From: Roseococcus sp. SYP-B2431
GTDB taxonomy: Bacteria; Pseudomonadota; Alphaproteobacteria; Acetobacterales; Acetobacteraceae
NCBI RefSeq assembly: GCF_004336745.1
Contig: NZ_SJXD01000011.1
Location: 434,001 to 498,000, forward strand
Direction of reading: 5' to 3'
DNA: 64,000 bases
Shown here: positions 9,586 to 21,282 of the stretch, in pieces
Layout: the number at the start of each line of letters is the position of its first letter
How positions within the stretch are numbered: position 1 is the stretch's first letter
Translations under genes and position numbers: made by a program
Notes under the pieces: generated by a model
Database searches by the model: none
Told to the model about the DNA's origin: nothing
The model's input: only the letters and a program-made list of their open reading frames with translations

Positions 9586-9765
9586 CAAGCGTCGCCCTCA
9601 AGTATTTCTCGCGCATGACCACATATCGCGGCGGAATAATCAAGCAACTCCGTGCATCGGGTAAATCACATCTAAGTCCGATAAATACAATTTCACCCCG
9701 ATCACGTAAATATCGCCAAGCGTGAGCAATCGAGCAGGATAGGAGCGTGGATTCGACGCGCGCTG
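9586..9765 (-). promoter_or_regulatory. AT-rich intergenic region, promoter of the glycosyltransferase pair
   Basis: This 180-base stretch is strikingly AT-rich against the surrounding DNA (for example 'gataaatacaatttcacc', 'gtaaatatcgcc'). It must hold the promoter of the minus-strand glycosyltransferase/methyltransferase pair and the 3' end of the queC transcript. I see no clear single -35/-10 pair and no Rho-independent terminator. The composition suggests that the pair may have been acquired. Confidence 0.5.
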
Positions 9766-10445
9766 TCAGGCGGCACGCGCCGCATAGGCCGCCCAGCCCG
9801 CGGCCCGCAGCTCGCAGGCGGGGCAGCTGCCGCAGCCGAAGCCCCAGGGGCGCAGCTTGCTTCGCTCGCCCTTGTAGCAGGAGTGGCTTTCGGTGCGGAT
9901 CAGCTCCACCAGCCGCGGTCCGCCGAGCGATTCCGCCAGCCGCCAGGTGCCCGCCTTGTCCAGCCACATGAGCGGCGTGTGCAGCACCAGCCGCGTGTTC
10001 ATGCCAAGGTTGATGGCGGCCTGAAGCGCCTTGATCGTGTCGTCGCGGCAATCCGGATAGCCGGAATAATCCGTCTCGCACATGCCGCCCACGATGTGCT
10101 TCAGCCCGCGCCGATAGGCCAGCGCGGCGGCGAAGGTGAGGAAGATGAGGTTGCGGCCGGGGATGAAGGTATTGGGCAGCCCGTCCTCGCGCAGCGCGAT
10201 CTCGGTATCGCGGGTCAGCGCCGTCTCGCTGATCTGGCCGAGCACGCCGAGGTCAATCGTGTGGTCCGGCCCCAGCCTGGGCGAGGCCATGCCTTCGCGC
10301 AGCGCCGCGCGGCAGTCGAGCTCGACGGCATGGCGCTGGCGGTAGTCGAAGCCCAGCGTCTCGACATGGTCGAAGCGGTCGAGCGCCCAGGCGAGGCAGG
10401 TGGCGCTGTCCTGCCCGCCGGAGAGGAGGACGAGGGCTCCATTCG

Positions 10446-10449
<4 letters not shown>
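9766..10449 (-). CDS. queC: 7-cyano-7-deazaguanine synthase QueC
   Basis: ATP-dependent enzyme converting 7-carboxy-7-deazaguanine to preQ0 in queuosine tRNA-modification synthesis. Length (227 residues) is normal. The N-terminal PP-loop '[13 protein letters not shown]' (residues 9-21) binds ATP. The zinc site is the four cysteines Cys191, Cys206, Cys209 and Cys212 near the C-terminus. '[15 protein letters not shown]' is a family signature. The ATG overlaps the queG stop as ATGA. It is the last gene of the minus-strand run that starts with the aromatic-CoA genes. No preQ1 riboswitch is seen before it. Confidence 0.96.
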
Positions 10450-11527
<1,078 letters not shown>

Positions 11528-11531
<4 letters not shown>

Positions 11532-11926
11532 ACCTTGGAAAGGATGGCGGTGGCCTCGATCTCGACCTTCGCCTCCTCCTCCACCAGGGCGCCGACCTGC
11601 ACCAGGGTCATCGCCGGGAAGTGGCGGCCCATCACGGCGCGATAGGCGGGGCCGAGCTCGGCCAGGCTCGCGCGGTACTCGCCGATATCGGTGACGAACC
11701 AGGTGAGCCGCGCGATGTCCTCGGGCCGGCCGCCGGCCTCGGCCAGCACGGCGAGGATGTTCTGCAGCGCCTGGCGCACCTGGGGCACGAAGCCCTCGGC
11801 GAAATGCCCGGCGGCGTCCCAGCCGATCTGGCCGCCGATGATCACGAGGCGGCCCTCGCCCGTCAGGCCGTTGGCATAGCCCTTGGGGGCGGGCCAGCCC
11901 TTGGGTTGCAGCGCGGTGAGGCTCAT
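11528..11926 (-). CDS. RidA family protein (YjgF/YER057c/UK114)
   Basis: A 132-residue RidA-type protein; the family hydrolyses reactive enamines and imines to ketones and ammonia. Seen: '[25 protein letters not shown]', the trimer-core '[15 protein letters not shown]', and 'VEIEATAIL' at the C-terminus. The sequence at the usual catalytic Arg position reads '[11 protein letters not shown]'. The ATG at 11926 is preferred over an upstream in-frame ATG at 11962. It lies between an aryl-CoA ligase and queG. In an amino-aromatic pathway it could release ammonia from an enamine intermediate; that is inference. Confidence 0.88.
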
Positions 11927-11971
11927 GGGCGAGGCTTTCGCAGGAGGTGGCGCGGCGCGCAAGGGCGGAGG

Positions 11972-13537
11972 TCAGGCCCGCTGCCGGAGAAGGAAGCGTT
12001 GCAGCTTGCCCGAGCCTGTCTTCGGCAGCTCCGGCACGAAGACCAGCCTGCGCGGGTATTTGTAGGGCGCGATCTCGGCCTTCACATGGTCCTGCAGGGT
12101 CTTGGCCATGGCCTCGTCCGGCGTGTGGCCGTCCTCCAGCACGACGAAGGCGGTGACGACCTGGCCGCGCTCCGGATCGGCGGTGCCGACCACGCCGCAT
12201 TCGCGCACGGCCGGATGCAGCAGAAGGGCGACCTCCACCTCGGGGCCCGCGATGTTGTAGCCGGCGGAGACGATCATGTCGTCGCTGCGGGCCTGGTACC
12301 AGAAATAGCCCTCGGTATCCTGGATGTAGGTGTCGCCGGTGATGTTCCAGCCCTTCTCGACATAGCGGCGCTGGCGCGGATCGGCGAGGTAGCGGCAGCC
12401 GGTGGGGCCGCGCACGGCGAGGCGGCCAGGGGTGCCGCGCGGGACCTCCTGGCCGCTCCCGTCCACCACGCGCGCCTCGTAGCCGGGGACGACGAGGCCG
12501 GTGCTGCCGGGGCGGACCAGCTCCTCGGGCGCGCCGATGAAGATGTGCAGCATCTCGGTGGCGCCGATGCCGTCCATCAGCCGGATTCCGGTCTTCTCCC
12601 GCCAGAGGTCGAAAATCGGCTTGGGCAGGGTCTCGCCGGCGGAGACGCATTTGCGAAGGGAGGAGATGTCGAAATCCGCGACATGCGCCGCCATGGCGCG
12701 ATAGGCCGTGGGCGCGGTGAAGCAGATGGTGGCGCGGTATGCCGCGATGGCCGGCAGCAGCTCCTCCGGGCTCGCGCGCTCCAGCAGGATGGCGGTGGCG
12801 CCGACGCGGAAGGGGAAGAGCACCAGCCCGCCGAGGCCGAAGGTGAAGGCCAGCGGCGGCGAGCCGATGAAGCGGTCGTCCCGGCTGGGCTGGAGCACGC
12901 GCGCGGAATAGGCGTCGCAGACCGCGAGCATGTCGCGATGGAAGTGCATGGTGCCCTTGGGCTCGCCGGTCGTGCCCGAGGTGAAGCCGATGAGGCAGGT
13001 GTCGTCGGCGGCGGAATCGAAGGCGGCGAAGTCCGGGCTCGCCGCGGCGCAGCGCGCTTCCAGATCGCCGTCGCCCCAGAACACGAGGTGCTTCAGCTCC
13101 GGCGCCTCGGCCTTGCGCAGGTCTTCGGCGAGCCGCGCGTCGCAGAGCGCGTGGGTGATGCGGGCCTTGGCGCAGATCTGGCCGATCTCGCGCGCGCGCA
13201 GCAGGGGCATGGTGGCGACGGCCACGCCACCCGCCTTCAGCACTGCGAAACAGGCGGCGACCATCCAGGCGTTGTTCGCGGAGCGCAGGAGCACGCGGTT
13301 GCCGGGGATGAGGCCGAGCTCGCCCACCAGCACATTGGCGATGCGGTTCACCCGCTCCGCCAGCTGCGCGTAGGTCAGCGTCTCGGCCGGGGTGACGACG
13401 GCGGGATGGTCGGCGCGCGCGGCGAGATTGGCGTCCAGCAGCTCGGTCGCGCAGTTGAGCCGCGCGGGGTAGGGGAGGGGCCGGAGGTCGGGCCATTCCC
13501 CGGCCGGCGGCAGGTTGTCGCGCGCGAAGTGGTCCAT
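11972..13537 (-). CDS. AMP-dependent aryl-CoA ligase, benzoate/2-aminobenzoate-CoA ligase type
   Basis: Adenylate-forming ligase of 521 residues that should activate an aromatic acid to its CoA thioester. Seen: the P-loop '[19 protein letters not shown]' (about residues 178-196), the aryl-site '[11 protein letters not shown]', '[22 protein letters not shown]', and the C-terminal lysine region '[16 protein letters not shown]'. The overall pattern is that of benzoate- and 2-aminobenzoate-CoA ligases. The divergent monooxygenase fusion makes 2-aminobenzoate (anthranilate) the best guess; salicylate or benzoate are alternatives. Two bases separate it from the acyl-CoA dehydrogenase gene upstream. 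Confidence 0.9.
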   Translation of the reverse strand: MDHFARDNLPPAGEWPDLRPLPYPARLNCATELLDANLAARADHPAVVTPAETLTYAQLAERVNRIANVLVGELGLIPGNRVLLRSANNAWMVAACFAVLKAGGVAVATMPLLRAREIGQICAKARITHALCDARLAEDLRKAEAPELKHLVFWGDGDLEARCAAASPDFAAFDSAADDTCLIGFTSGTTGEPKGTMHFHRDMLAVCDAYSARVLQPSRDDRFIGSPPLAFTFGLGGLVLFPFRVGATAILLERASPEELLPAIAAYRATICFTAPTAYRAMAAHVADFDISSLRKCVSAGETLPKPIFDLWREKTGIRLMDGIGATEMLHIFIGAPEELVRPGSTGLVVPGYEARVVDGSGQEVPRGTPGRLAVRGPTGCRYLADPRQRRYVEKGWNITGDTYIQDTEGYFWYQARSDDMIVSAGYNIAGPEVEVALLLHPAVRECGVVGTADPERGQVVTAFVVLEDGHTPDEAMAKTLQDHVKAEIAPYKYPRRLVFVPELPKTGSGKLQRFLLRQRA

Positions 13538-13539
13538 GC

Positions 13540-14685
13540 TCAGGCCCTGTCCCGCTCGGTGCGCGCGACGATCACACGCTGGATCTCGGAGGCGCCCTCA
13601 TAGACGCGCAGCGCGCGGACCTCGCGGGTCAGCAGCTCGGGGGCGGAATCCCGGACGACGCCGAGCCCGCCATGCAGCTGCGCGCAGGCATCCGCGATAC
13701 GGCCGGCGGCCTCGGTGGCGTGGAGCTTGGCCATGCTGGCCTCGCGGGTGACGCGGGGCGTGCCCTGATCCTTGAGCCAGGCGGCGCGATAGACGAGCAG
13801 GGCGGCGGCATCCACCTCGACGGCGGCGTCGGCGATGGCGGCCTGGGTCATCTGCTGGTCGAAGAGCGCGGCGCCGAACAGCTTTCGCGAGGTGGCGCGC
13901 GCCAGAAGCAGGTCTAAGCCCCGCCGCGCGAAGCCCAGCGCCGCCGCGCCGACCGTGGCGCGAAAGACGTCGAGCGTGGCCATGGCGACCTTGAAGCCGT
14001 CGCCGGGCGCGCCGATGCGGTCGGCATCCGGCACGCGCACTTCGTTGAAACGCAGGCGGGCGAGGGGATGCGGCGCGGAAACCTCGATGCGCTCGACGAC
14101 CGTCGCGGCCTCGCCCGGCATCCAGAAGGCCGTGAGGCCGCGCGTGCCCGGCGCCTCGCCGCTGCGCGCGAAGACGACGTAGCTGCCGGCGATCCCGCCA
14201 TTGCTGATCCAGGTCTTCTCGCCGTCGATCCGCCAATGCGCGCTGCCGTCGCGCGTCGCGGTGGTGGCGAGGGCGGCGACGTCGCTGCCCGCCTCGGGCT
14301 CGGAAAGCGCGAAGGCCGCCAGCATGGTGCCGGCACGCGCGCCGGGCAGCACCTGCCGCCTCAAGGCCTCGCTGGCGAAGAGGGTGATTGCGCCCGTGCC
14401 GAGCCCCTGCATGGCGAAGGCGAAATCCGCGAGGCCGGAGTGCCGCGCCAGAATCTCGCGTGCGAGGCAGAGGCTGCGGGCGTCGAGCACGCCGTCCTCC
14501 GGCACGGCGACGCGCAGCAGCCCAGCCTCTCCCATGGCGCGCGCCAAAGCGCGCGTGCTGCCATCGGGGTCGTGGTGGTCGGTGAGGCGTTCGGCATTGG
14601 CGGCGGCCCAGGTCTCGACCTCCTCCGCGAAGGCGCGGTGCCGCGCCTCGAAAAAGGGCCAGTCGAGGAAGGACCGGTCCGCCAT
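13540..14685 (-). CDS. Acyl-CoA dehydrogenase family protein
   Basis: FAD flavoprotein of 381 residues that would introduce a double bond in a CoA ester and pass electrons to ETF. Seen: '[22 protein letters not shown]' (FAD-binding middle domain), '[18 protein letters not shown]', and the C-terminal '[15 protein letters not shown]', where the catalytic glutamate of many family members lies ('YEG'). It overlaps the hydratase gene by one base (TGATG). In this operon it probably acts on a cyclohexane-type CoA intermediate formed after de-aromatisation. The ETF-ubiquinone oxidoreductase at 59-60.7 kb would take its electrons. Confidence 0.92.
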   Translation of the reverse strand: MADRSFLDWPFFEARHRAFAEEVETWAAANAERLTDHHDPDGSTRALARAMGEAGLLRVAVPEDGVLDARSLCLAREILARHSGLADFAFAMQGLGTGAITLFASEALRRQVLPGARAGTMLAAFALSEPEAGSDVAALATTATRDGSAHWRIDGEKTWISNGGIAGSYVVFARSGEAPGTRGLTAFWMPGEAATVVERIEVSAPHPLARLRFNEVRVPDADRIGAPGDGFKVAMATLDVFRATVGAAALGFARRGLDLLLARATSRKLFGAALFDQQMTQAAIADAAVEVDAAALLVYRAAWLKDQGTPRVTREASMAKLHATEAAGRIADACAQLHGGLGVVRDSAPELLTREVRALRVYEGASEIQRVIVARTERDRA

Positions 14686-15488
14686 CAGTCGCCCCTGAAC
14701 ACGGGTGTCTGCTTCGCCACGAAGGCCTCGTAGGCGCGGCGGAAATCCTGGGTGGTCATGCAGAGGGCCTGGGCCACCGCCTCGGCCTCGATGGCCTGCT
14801 CGATGCCCATCGCCCATTCCATCGCGAGCATCCGCTTCGTCATGCCATGCGCGAAACCCGGCCCCGCCGCGATCTCTTCGGCCAGCGCGCGCGCCTCGGC
14901 CATCAGCGCGTCCTCCGCGACGATGCGGTTGAAGAAGCCCCATCGCTCGCCTTCCTCGGCGCGAAGGGCGCGGCCGGTGAAGAGCAGCTCGCTCGCGCGG
15001 CCCTGGCCGATCAGGCGCGGCAGGATCGCGCAGGCCCCCATGTCGCAGCCGGCCAGGCCCACGCGGTTGAACAGGAAGGCGGCGCGGGCCCGCGGCGTGG
15101 CGAGGCGGATGTCGCTGGCCATGGCGATGATCGCGCCGGCGCCGGCCGCGATCCCGTCCACCGCCGAGATGATGGGCTGCGGGCAGGCGCGCATGGCCTT
15201 CACCAGCTCGCCGGTCATGGCGGTGAAGCGCATGAGCCCCTTCGTGTCGCGCTCCAGCAGCGGGCCGATGATCTCGTGCACGTCGCCGCCCGAACAGAAA
15301 TTCCCGCCGGCGCCGGTGACGATGAAGGCGCGCACGGCATCGTCCTTCGCGGCGGCGCGGAAGATGGCGGACAGCTCCTCGTAGCTCTCGAAGGTCAGCG
15401 GGTTCTTGCGCTCCGGCCGGTCGAGGGTGAGCGTCACCACGCCGCCCGAGGAGTCCAGCCGGAGATGCTGCGCGGTCTTGGGGATCAT
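14685..15488 (-). CDS. Enoyl-CoA hydratase family protein (minus arm of aromatic locus)
   Basis: Crotonase-fold protein of 267 residues. Seen: '[20 protein letters not shown]', oxyanion-hole region '[17 protein letters not shown]' (about residues 60-76), and '[20 protein letters not shown]' (about 118-137). The position of the second hydratase glutamate reads '[22 protein letters not shown]', so it may be a hydratase, isomerase or ring hydrolase. It overlaps marR by four bases (ATGA) and the dehydrogenase gene by one. It probably hydrates or opens a CoA-bound ring intermediate. Confidence 0.88.
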   Translation of the reverse strand: MIPKTAQHLRLDSSGGVVTLTLDRPERKNPLTFESYEELSAIFRAAAKDDAVRAFIVTGAGGNFCSGGDVHEIIGPLLERDTKGLMRFTAMTGELVKAMRACPQPIISAVDGIAAGAGAIIAMASDIRLATPRARAAFLFNRVGLAGCDMGACAILPRLIGQGRASELLFTGRALRAEEGERWGFFNRIVAEDALMAEARALAEEIAAGPGFAHGMTKRMLAMEWAMGIEQAIEAEAVAQALCMTTQDFRRAYEAFVAKQTPVFRGD

Positions 15489-15964
15489 TCCGTGTCGAGC
15501 CTGTCGCGGATGGAGGTCTTGGCGCGGCCGAGCAGCCGGTGCAGCTGCGCGCGCTCGGCCTCGGCGAGGCTGCCGAGCAGCTCGGCGATCCACTGCTCGT
15601 GCGCGGCGGATTGCTTGGCGAATTCGCGCGCGCCGCGCGCCGTCAGCCGCAGGCGGAAGGCGCGGCGGTCGCCGGCGTCGAGGCGGCGCTCCACCAGCCC
15701 CTCCGCCTCCAGCCGCGCGGCGAGGCCGGTGACATTGCCGTTGCTCACCATCATCCGGCGCGAAACGTCGCCGAGCGTCAGCCCCTCGCCGCCACGGTCC
15801 AGCGCCGCGAGCAGGTCGAAGCGGGGCAGGGTGGTGCCGAACTCCACGCGCAGGCGCCTGCGGATCTCGGCCTCGACGAGGTTCGCGCAGGTGAGCAGCC
15901 GCAGCCAGAGCCGCAGCGAGTCCTTGCCCGGTGCCGCATCGGCCAGCGCGGTCTCGGCGTCCAT
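15485..15964 (-). CDS. MarR family transcriptional regulator
   Basis: Winged-helix repressor of 159 residues. Seen: an N-terminal dimer helix, the recognition region '[33 protein letters not shown]' (about residues 62-94), and the wing '[16 protein letters not shown]'. Embedded inside the operon by one- and four-base overlaps, it is very likely the local autoregulated sensor. Regulators of CoA-dependent aromatic pathways in this family often respond to the aryl-CoA ester. The palindrome at 16695-16706 is the obvious operator candidate. Confidence 0.92.
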   Translation of the reverse strand: MDAETALADAAPGKDSLRLWLRLLTCANLVEAEIRRRLRVEFGTTLPRFDLLAALDRGGEGLTLGDVSRRMMVSNGNVTGLAARLEAEGLVERRLDAGDRRAFRLRLTARGAREFAKQSAAHEQWIAELLGSLAEAERAQLHRLLGRAKTSIRDRLDTE

Positions 15965-16692
15965 CAGATCTCGCCCCCGCTGACCGGCAGCGCGGCGCCA
16001 TGGATGCCGCGCGCCGCATCGGTGCAGAGATACGCGGCCAGCTCCGCGACCTCCTCCGGCTGCAGCAGGCGGCCCTGCGGGTTGCTCCGCGCGAGCTCCG
16101 CGCGGGCGGCCTCCCCGTCGCGGCCGGTCTTCGCCGCGATGCGCGCGACGCTCTCGGCCAGCAGCGGCGTCTCGGTGAATCCCGGGCAGATGGCGTTCAC
16201 GGTCACGCCCTTGGCCGCGACCTCCAGCGCCAGGGCGCGCGTGAAGCCGAGCAGCGCATGCTTGGCCGCCACATAGGGCGCGACATAGCCATAGCCCTTG
16301 AGCGCGGCGGTGGAGGCGATGTTCACGATCCGCCCGAAGCCCAGATGCAGCATGCCCGGCAGCACGGCCCGCGAGAGCGCGACGGCGGTCATCACATTCG
16401 CCTCGAAGGCCGCGCGGAAATCCGCATTGGCGGTCTTGAGGAAGGGCAGGCTCCCGGCCGCGCCGGCGGCATTGATGAGCAGGGAGAATCCCGGAAGCGG
16501 CGGCGGCTCGCGGGCGTCGCCGACGAGGGTCGAGGCGGCCGCGCCGCCCTCGACGGCGGCGAGCAGCGGCGCCTCCCGCCGGCCCAGCACGGTGACCTCG
16601 GCGCCCGCGGCGGTCAGCGCCCGCGCGCAGGCCAAGCCGATGCCGCTCCCGCCGCCGCTCACCAGGGCCCGCTGTCCTGCCAGACGATGCAT
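15964..16692 (-). CDS. SDR family oxidoreductase (probable 3-hydroxyacyl-CoA dehydrogenase of the aromatic locus)
   Basis: Short-chain dehydrogenase of 242 residues with the NAD motif '[13 protein letters not shown]' (residues 11-23), 'LINAAGAAG', and an intact catalytic triad in '[26 protein letters not shown]'. '[10 protein letters not shown]' follows. First gene of the minus operon. The ATG at 16692 fits the family N-terminus exactly, but no Shine-Dalgarno sequence precedes it: the upstream bases are the palindrome itself, so the transcript may be leaderless. In this context it would oxidise a hydroxyacyl-CoA intermediate. Confidence 0.9.
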   Translation of the reverse strand: MHRLAGQRALVSGGGSGIGLACARALTAAGAEVTVLGRREAPLLAAVEGGAAASTLVGDAREPPPLPGFSLLINAAGAAGSLPFLKTANADFRAAFEANVMTAVALSRAVLPGMLHLGFGRIVNIASTAALKGYGYVAPYVAAKHALLGFTRALALEVAAKGVTVNAICPGFTETPLLAESVARIAAKTGRDGEAARAELARSNPQGRLLQPEEVAELAAYLCTDAARGIHGAALPVSGGEI

Positions 16693-16694
16693 AT

Positions 16695-16706
16695 TTTAAG
16701 CTTAAA
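16695..16706. promoter_or_regulatory. Perfect 12-bp palindrome TTTAAGCTTAAA, probable MarR operator
   Basis: TTTAAGCTTAAA is a perfect inverted repeat in the 72-base divergent region between the SDR gene (ATG ends at 16692) and the monooxygenase fusion (ATG 16765). AT-rich palindromes of this kind are typical MarR-family operators, and a MarR gene is encoded in the operon. A half-site-like CTTCAAG lies at 16725-16731. Its position two bases from the SDR start would block both promoters or translation initiation. Binding is inferred. Confidence 0.65.
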
Positions 16707-16764
16707 GCATTGCCGGCCGGCGTCCTTCAAGCGTAATTTGCCGTCACGAAGGATGGAGGCGACC

Positions 16765-19080
16765 ATGCGCATCGCGATCATCGGCGGCGGTCCCGCCGGG
16801 CTCTACTTCGCCATCCTGATGAAGCGCGATCGTCCGGCGGCGCAGGTCACGGTGGTCGAGCGTAACCAGGCCGACGACACCTTCGGCTTCGGCGTGGTCT
16901 TCTCGGACGCAACGCTCGACGCCTTCCGCGAGGCCGACGAGCCCTCCTACCGCGCGATCGCCGGCAGCTTCGCCTATTGGGACGACATCGAGATCCATGC
17001 GCGCGGCGCCACGCACCGCATCGGCGGCAACGGCTTCTGCGGCTGCTCGCGGCGGACGCTGCTCACGCTGCTGCAGAACCGCGCGCGCCAGCTCGGCGTG
17101 GTCCTGGAATTCGGCCGGGACGCGAGGCCGGAGGATTTTCCGGAGGCCGACCTGATCGTCGCGGCGGATGGCGTGAACAGCCCGATCCGCGCGGCGCATG
17201 CGGACCACTTCCGGCCGGAGATCGACCTCCGCCCCAACCGCTTTGCCTGGATGGGCAGCACGCGGCCGCTCGACGCCTTCAACTTCTTCTTCGAGGAGCG
17301 GCCGGAGGGCATCTTCATCGCCCATGCCTACCAGTACGAGGCCGGCGCCAGCACCTGGGTGCTGGAGACCGATCCCGAGACATTCTCGCGCGCCGGCCTG
17401 GACCGCATGGATGAGGCCCAGAGCGCGCGGTACATGGAGGGCGTCTTCGCCGAGGCGCTGCGGGGCCACGGCCTCGTCACCAATCGCAGCCTCTGGCGGC
17501 AATTCCCGACGATCCGCTGCGGGCGATGGGTGAAGGACAACCTCGTCCTGCTCGGCGACGCCAAGGCCAGCGCGCATTTCTCCATCGGCTCGGGCACCAA
17601 GCTCGCCATGGAGGATGCGATCGCGCTGCACGGCGCCTTCCTGGCCGGCGGGGATGTCGCCACTTGCCTGAACCGCTTCGAGACGGGCCGGCGCGAGGAG
17701 GTGGAGAAGACGCAGCACGCGGCCGATGTCTCGCTCGTCTGGTTCGAGCATGTGCGCCGCTTCTGGAACTTCTCGCCCGCGCGCTTCGCCTTCGGCGTGA
17801 TGACGCGCAGCAAGGCCATCACCTGGGACAACCTGCTGCTCCGCGCGCCGGACTTCGTGGCCGAGGTCCAGCAGGCGGTCGCGGCGGAGACGCCGGGCGG
17901 CGACCCGGCACGGCCGCCCATGTTCCAGCCCTTCGCCCTGCGCGGCATGACGCTGCCCAACCGCGTCGTGGTCTCGCCCATGTGCATGTATTCGGCGGAG
18001 GAGGGCCTGCCCGGCGACTTCCACCTCGTGCATTACGGCGCCCGCGCCATGGGCGGGGCCGGGCTTCTCTTCACCGAGATGACCTGCCCCGCGCCCGACG
18101 CCCGCATCACGCCGGGCTGCACCGGCCTCTGGAACGATGCGCAGCAGGCCGCCTGGACGCGTATCGTCGGCATCGCCCACGCCCACGGCGCCAAGATGTG
18201 CCTCCAGCTCGGCCATGCCGGCCGCAAGGGCGCGACGAAGCTCATGTGGGAGGGCATGGACCAGCCACTGGAATCCGGCGCCTGGCCGATCGTCTCCGCC
18301 AGCGCCTTGCCCTACTACCCGCACAGCCAGGTGCCGCGCGAAATGACCCGGGCCGACATGGACCGCGTCACCGCGGAGTTCGTCGCCGCGGCGAGGCGCG
18401 GCATCGCGGCCGGCTTCGACATGCTGGAGCTGCACTGCGCCCATGGCTATCTGCTGGCGAGCTTCCTCTCACCGCTGACGAACCATCGCGCGGACAAATA
18501 TGGCGGCGCGGTGGAGAACCGCCTGCGCTTCCCGCTCGAGGTCTTCGCCGCGATGCGCAAGGCCTGGCCGGCGGGCCGGCCCATGTCCGTCCGCATCTCC
18601 GCCACCGATTGGGCCGATGGCGGCATCACCGACGAGGACGCGCTGGCCGTCGCCCGCGCCTTCCACGCGGCCGGCGCCGACCTCATCGACGTTTCCACCG
18701 GCCAGACGGTCCACGATGCCGAGCCCGTCTATGGCCGCATGTTCCAGCTCCCCTGGGCCGACATGCTCCGCAACGAGGCGGGCCTCGCCGTGATGTGCGT
18801 GGGCTCCATCACCACGGCGGACCAGGTGAACACCATCCTCGCGGCAGGCCGCGCCGATTTGGTGGCGCTCGCGCGGCCGCATCTGACGGACCCTTCCTTC
18901 ACGCTCCATGCGGCGGCAGAATACGGCGTGCGCGGCGTGAGCACGCCCGTGCAATATGGGCCTGGCAAGGACGCGCTGTTCCGCAACACGCAGCGCGCGC
19001 GGGAGGATCTGATGGAGCTGCGCCGCAAGGCCAAACCCGCGAGCCACGCGCCCGCCCCCCTGGGGCGCGCGGCCGAATGA
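16765..19080 (+). CDS. 2-aminobenzoyl-CoA monooxygenase/reductase-type fusion (salicylyl-CoA 5-hydroxylase/oxidoreductase family)
   Basis: A 771-residue natural fusion. Residues 1 to about 375 form a class A flavin monooxygenase ('[20 protein letters not shown]', '[13 protein letters not shown]', '[26 protein letters not shown]'). From residue 386 ('[24 protein letters not shown]') to about 740 it is an Old Yellow Enzyme reductase with '[16 protein letters not shown]', '[18 protein letters not shown]' and a C-terminal FMN site. This architecture is that of 2-aminobenzoyl-CoA monooxygenase/reductase, which hydroxylates and then reduces the CoA-bound ring. The ATG at 16765 follows GGATGGAGG; an in-frame ATG lies 12 bases upstream. 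Coupled to the next gene by ATGA. Confidence 0.93.
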   Translation: MRIAIIGGGPAGLYFAILMKRDRPAAQVTVVERNQADDTFGFGVVFSDATLDAFREADEPSYRAIAGSFAYWDDIEIHARGATHRIGGNGFCGCSRRTLLTLLQNRARQLGVVLEFGRDARPEDFPEADLIVAADGVNSPIRAAHADHFRPEIDLRPNRFAWMGSTRPLDAFNFFFEERPEGIFIAHAYQYEAGASTWVLETDPETFSRAGLDRMDEAQSARYMEGVFAEALRGHGLVTNRSLWRQFPTIRCGRWVKDNLVLLGDAKASAHFSIGSGTKLAMEDAIALHGAFLAGGDVATCLNRFETGRREEVEKTQHAADVSLVWFEHVRRFWNFSPARFAFGVMTRSKAITWDNLLLRAPDFVAEVQQAVAAETPGGDPARPPMFQPFALRGMTLPNRVVVSPMCMYSAEEGLPGDFHLVHYGARAMGGAGLLFTEMTCPAPDARITPGCTGLWNDAQQAAWTRIVGIAHAHGAKMCLQLGHAGRKGATKLMWEGMDQPLESGAWPIVSASALPYYPHSQVPREMTRADMDRVTAEFVAAARRGIAAGFDMLELHCAHGYLLASFLSPLTNHRADKYGGAVENRLRFPLEVFAAMRKAWPAGRPMSVRISATDWADGGITDEDALAVARAFHAAGADLIDVSTGQTVHDAEPVYGRMFQLPWADMLRNEAGLAVMCVGSITTADQVNTILAAGRADLVALARPHLTDPSFTLHAAAEYGVRGVSTPVQYGPGKDALFRNTQRAREDLMELRRKAKPASHAPAPLGRAAE

Positions 19081-20315
19081 GCGGCGCGCGCCGGCGCTAC
19101 AAGGCTCCCCCGCCCCCCGTTCTCGTCGCCGGCGGCGGCATCGGCGGGCTGACGCTCGCGCTCTCGCTGCACGAGCGCGGCATTCCCTGCCTGGTGCTGG
19201 AATCGGCGACCGAGGTGAAGGAGCTCGGGGTCGGCATCAACACGCTGCCGCATGCGATCCGCGAGCTGGCCGCCCTCGGCCTGCTGCCGGCGCTGGACCG
19301 GGCGGGCATCCGCACGCGCGAGCTGCGCTACCTCAACCGCTTCGGCAGCCGCATCTGGACCGAGATGCGCGGCCTGCATGCGGGGCACGACGCGCCGCAA
19401 TTCTCGATCCATCGCGGAAGGCTGCACGGCGTGCTCTGGCAGGCGGCGCGGGAGCGGCTGGAGAAGCGGCTCGTCCCGGGCATGCGGCTGGTCGGCTTCG
19501 CGCAGGGCCAGGGCAGCGTCACCGCCAATTTCGCCGATGGCTCCAGCATCCGTGGCTCGGCGCTGGTCGGCGCCGACGGCATCCATTCGGTGCTGCGCCA
19601 CAAGCTGCATCCCGCGGATGGCGGCATCCGCTGGAATGGCATCCAGATGTGGCGCGGCGCGGTGGACTGGCCCGCCTTCGAGGGCGGCGACACGATGGTC
19701 GTCGCGGGCGACATGAAGGAGAAGCTGGTCCTCTACCCGATCGGCGCGGGCGCCACGCCCGGGACGCGGCTGACCAACTGGGTCGTCTGCGCCCAGATCG
19801 GCGACGCGGCCCAGCCGCCGCCGCGCCGCGAGGACTGGTCGCGCCCCGGCGCGCTGGGGGACGTGCTGCCGCATGTGCAGCGCTTCCGCGTGCCCTGGAT
19901 CGACGTGGAGGCGCTGGTGCGCGCCACGCCGGAATTCTGGGAATACCCCATGTGCGACCGCGACCCGCTGCCCTTCTGGTCGCAGGGCCGGGTGACGCTG
20001 CTCGGCGATGCCGCGCATCCCATGTATCCGGTCGGCTCCAACGGCGCGTCGCAGGCGATCCTGGATGCGCGCGCGCTGGCGGCGCTGCTGTCGGAGAGGC
20101 CGGTGGAGGAGGCGCTTGCCGCCTACGAGGCCGCGCGCCTGCCCGCCACGCGGGAGCTGGTGCTGACCAACCGGCGCGGCGGCCCGGAGCGCGTCGTGGA
20201 CGTGGTCAGCGAGCGGGCGCCGGACGGCTTCGACAGGCTGGAGGAGGTCATCGCCATCGACGAGCTGGCCGCCATTGCCCGGGGCTACGCGCAGGTGGCA
20301 GGCTTCGCGCGATGA
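19077..20315 (+). CDS. FAD-dependent monooxygenase (salicylate hydroxylase/PhzS-like)
   Basis: A 412-residue class A flavoprotein hydroxylase. Seen: '[21 protein letters not shown]' (about residues 15-35), the FAD ribityl site '[30 protein letters not shown]' (about 305-334), and the intermediate '[13 protein letters not shown]'. 'GSNGASQAI' is typical of the 'flavin-dependent oxidoreductase' subgroup that includes PhzS. It is coupled on both sides (ATGA before, ATGA after). It may hydroxylate a free aromatic acid feeding the pathway; substrate unknown. Confidence 0.88.
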   Translation: MSGARRRYKAPPPPVLVAGGGIGGLTLALSLHERGIPCLVLESATEVKELGVGINTLPHAIRELAALGLLPALDRAGIRTRELRYLNRFGSRIWTEMRGLHAGHDAPQFSIHRGRLHGVLWQAARERLEKRLVPGMRLVGFAQGQGSVTANFADGSSIRGSALVGADGIHSVLRHKLHPADGGIRWNGIQMWRGAVDWPAFEGGDTMVVAGDMKEKLVLYPIGAGATPGTRLTNWVVCAQIGDAAQPPPRREDWSRPGALGDVLPHVQRFRVPWIDVEALVRATPEFWEYPMCDRDPLPFWSQGRVTLLGDAAHPMYPVGSNGASQAILDARALAALLSERPVEEALAAYEAARLPATRELVLTNRRGGPERVVDVVSERAPDGFDRLEEVIAIDELAAIARGYAQVAGFAR

Positions 20316-21058
20316 GAATCGCAATCGAGCGCCGGGGCGACATCCGGCAGGTCGTCGTCGCCAACCCCGCCAAGCTGAACACGCTGGGCTCGCCGCTGCT
20401 GGAGGAGCTCGCAAAGGCCTTCGACGTCGAGGACGACATTCGGGCCGTCGTGCTGACAGGCGAGGGCGACCGCGCCTTCATCGGCGGCGCCGACATCAGG
20501 GAGATGGGCGCCGTGACCACCCCGGCCGGCGGCGAGGCCTTCATCCGCCGCGTGCATGGCGCCTGCGCCGCGATCCGCGCCTGCCGCGTGCCGGTGATCG
20601 CGCGCATCCAGGGCTGGTGCCTGGGCGCCGGCCTCGAGATCGCGGCGGCCTGCGACCTCCGCATCGCCGCGACCGTCGCGAAGTTCGGCATGCCGGAGGT
20701 GCGCGTCGGCATCCCCTCGGTGGTCGAGGCGGCGCTGCTGCCGGGGCTGATCGGCTGGGGCCGGACGCGGCGCCTGCTGCTGCTGGCCGAGACCATCGGC
20801 GCGGAGGAGGCCGAGCGCTGGGGCTTCCTGGAGCGCGTGGTGCCGCTGGAGGCGCTGGACGCGGCCGTGGAGGAATGGGTGGGGCTGATCCGCGAGGCCG
20901 GGCCCATCGCCATCGCGAACCAGAAGGCGCTGATCCGGCAATGGGAGGACCTGCCCATGAGCCAGGCCATCGCGGCCGGCATCACGGCCTTCGCGAAGAG
21001 CTTCGAGACCCCGGAGCCCAATGCGATGATGGGGCATTTCCTCTCCAGGAAGCGTTAG
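20312..21058 (+). CDS. Enoyl-CoA hydratase/isomerase family protein (plus arm)
   Basis: A 248-residue crotonase-fold protein. Seen: 'VVVANPAKLNTLGSPLLEEL', the oxyanion loop 'DRAFIGGADIREMG' (about residues 54-67), 'RIQGWCLGAGLEIAAACDLRIAA', and the glutamate pair region 'FGMPEVRVGIPSVVEAALLPGLIG', close to classical hydratases. It is translationally coupled to the flavoprotein gene. It differs clearly from the hydratase on the minus arm, so the locus has two crotonase steps. Confidence 0.9.
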   Translation: MRIAIERRGDIRQVVVANPAKLNTLGSPLLEELAKAFDVEDDIRAVVLTGEGDRAFIGGADIREMGAVTTPAGGEAFIRRVHGACAAIRACRVPVIARIQGWCLGAGLEIAAACDLRIAATVAKFGMPEVRVGIPSVVEAALLPGLIGWGRTRRLLLLAETIGAEEAERWGFLERVVPLEALDAAVEEWVGLIREAGPIAIANQKALIRQWEDLPMSQAIAAGITAFAKSFETPEPNAMMGHFLSRKR

Positions 21059-21282
21059 GTGTATGGTCCCGCGCGTGACGCACCGTTCTGCCCTATCCCG
21101 TCTCGTTCCGCGCCGGATCTCCGCCTCCGGCGATAGGCCGTCCGAAGGGTAGCCGTCGCGGGGGCGATCCTTGGCGCGGCCGCCCGCGGGCCTGATTTCC
21201 AGGCCGGCGCCCCCCGTGCCCCGCTCCGGCCATCCTTGTCCCCCAGAATCGCGTTATGAACTTCCGCTATCAGGAGTCCCCG

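Noticed and set aside
9600-9770. preQ1 riboswitch for queC
   Set aside because: The AT-rich region is downstream of queC on its strand, so it cannot be its leader; no preQ1 pseudoknot motif is seen upstream either.
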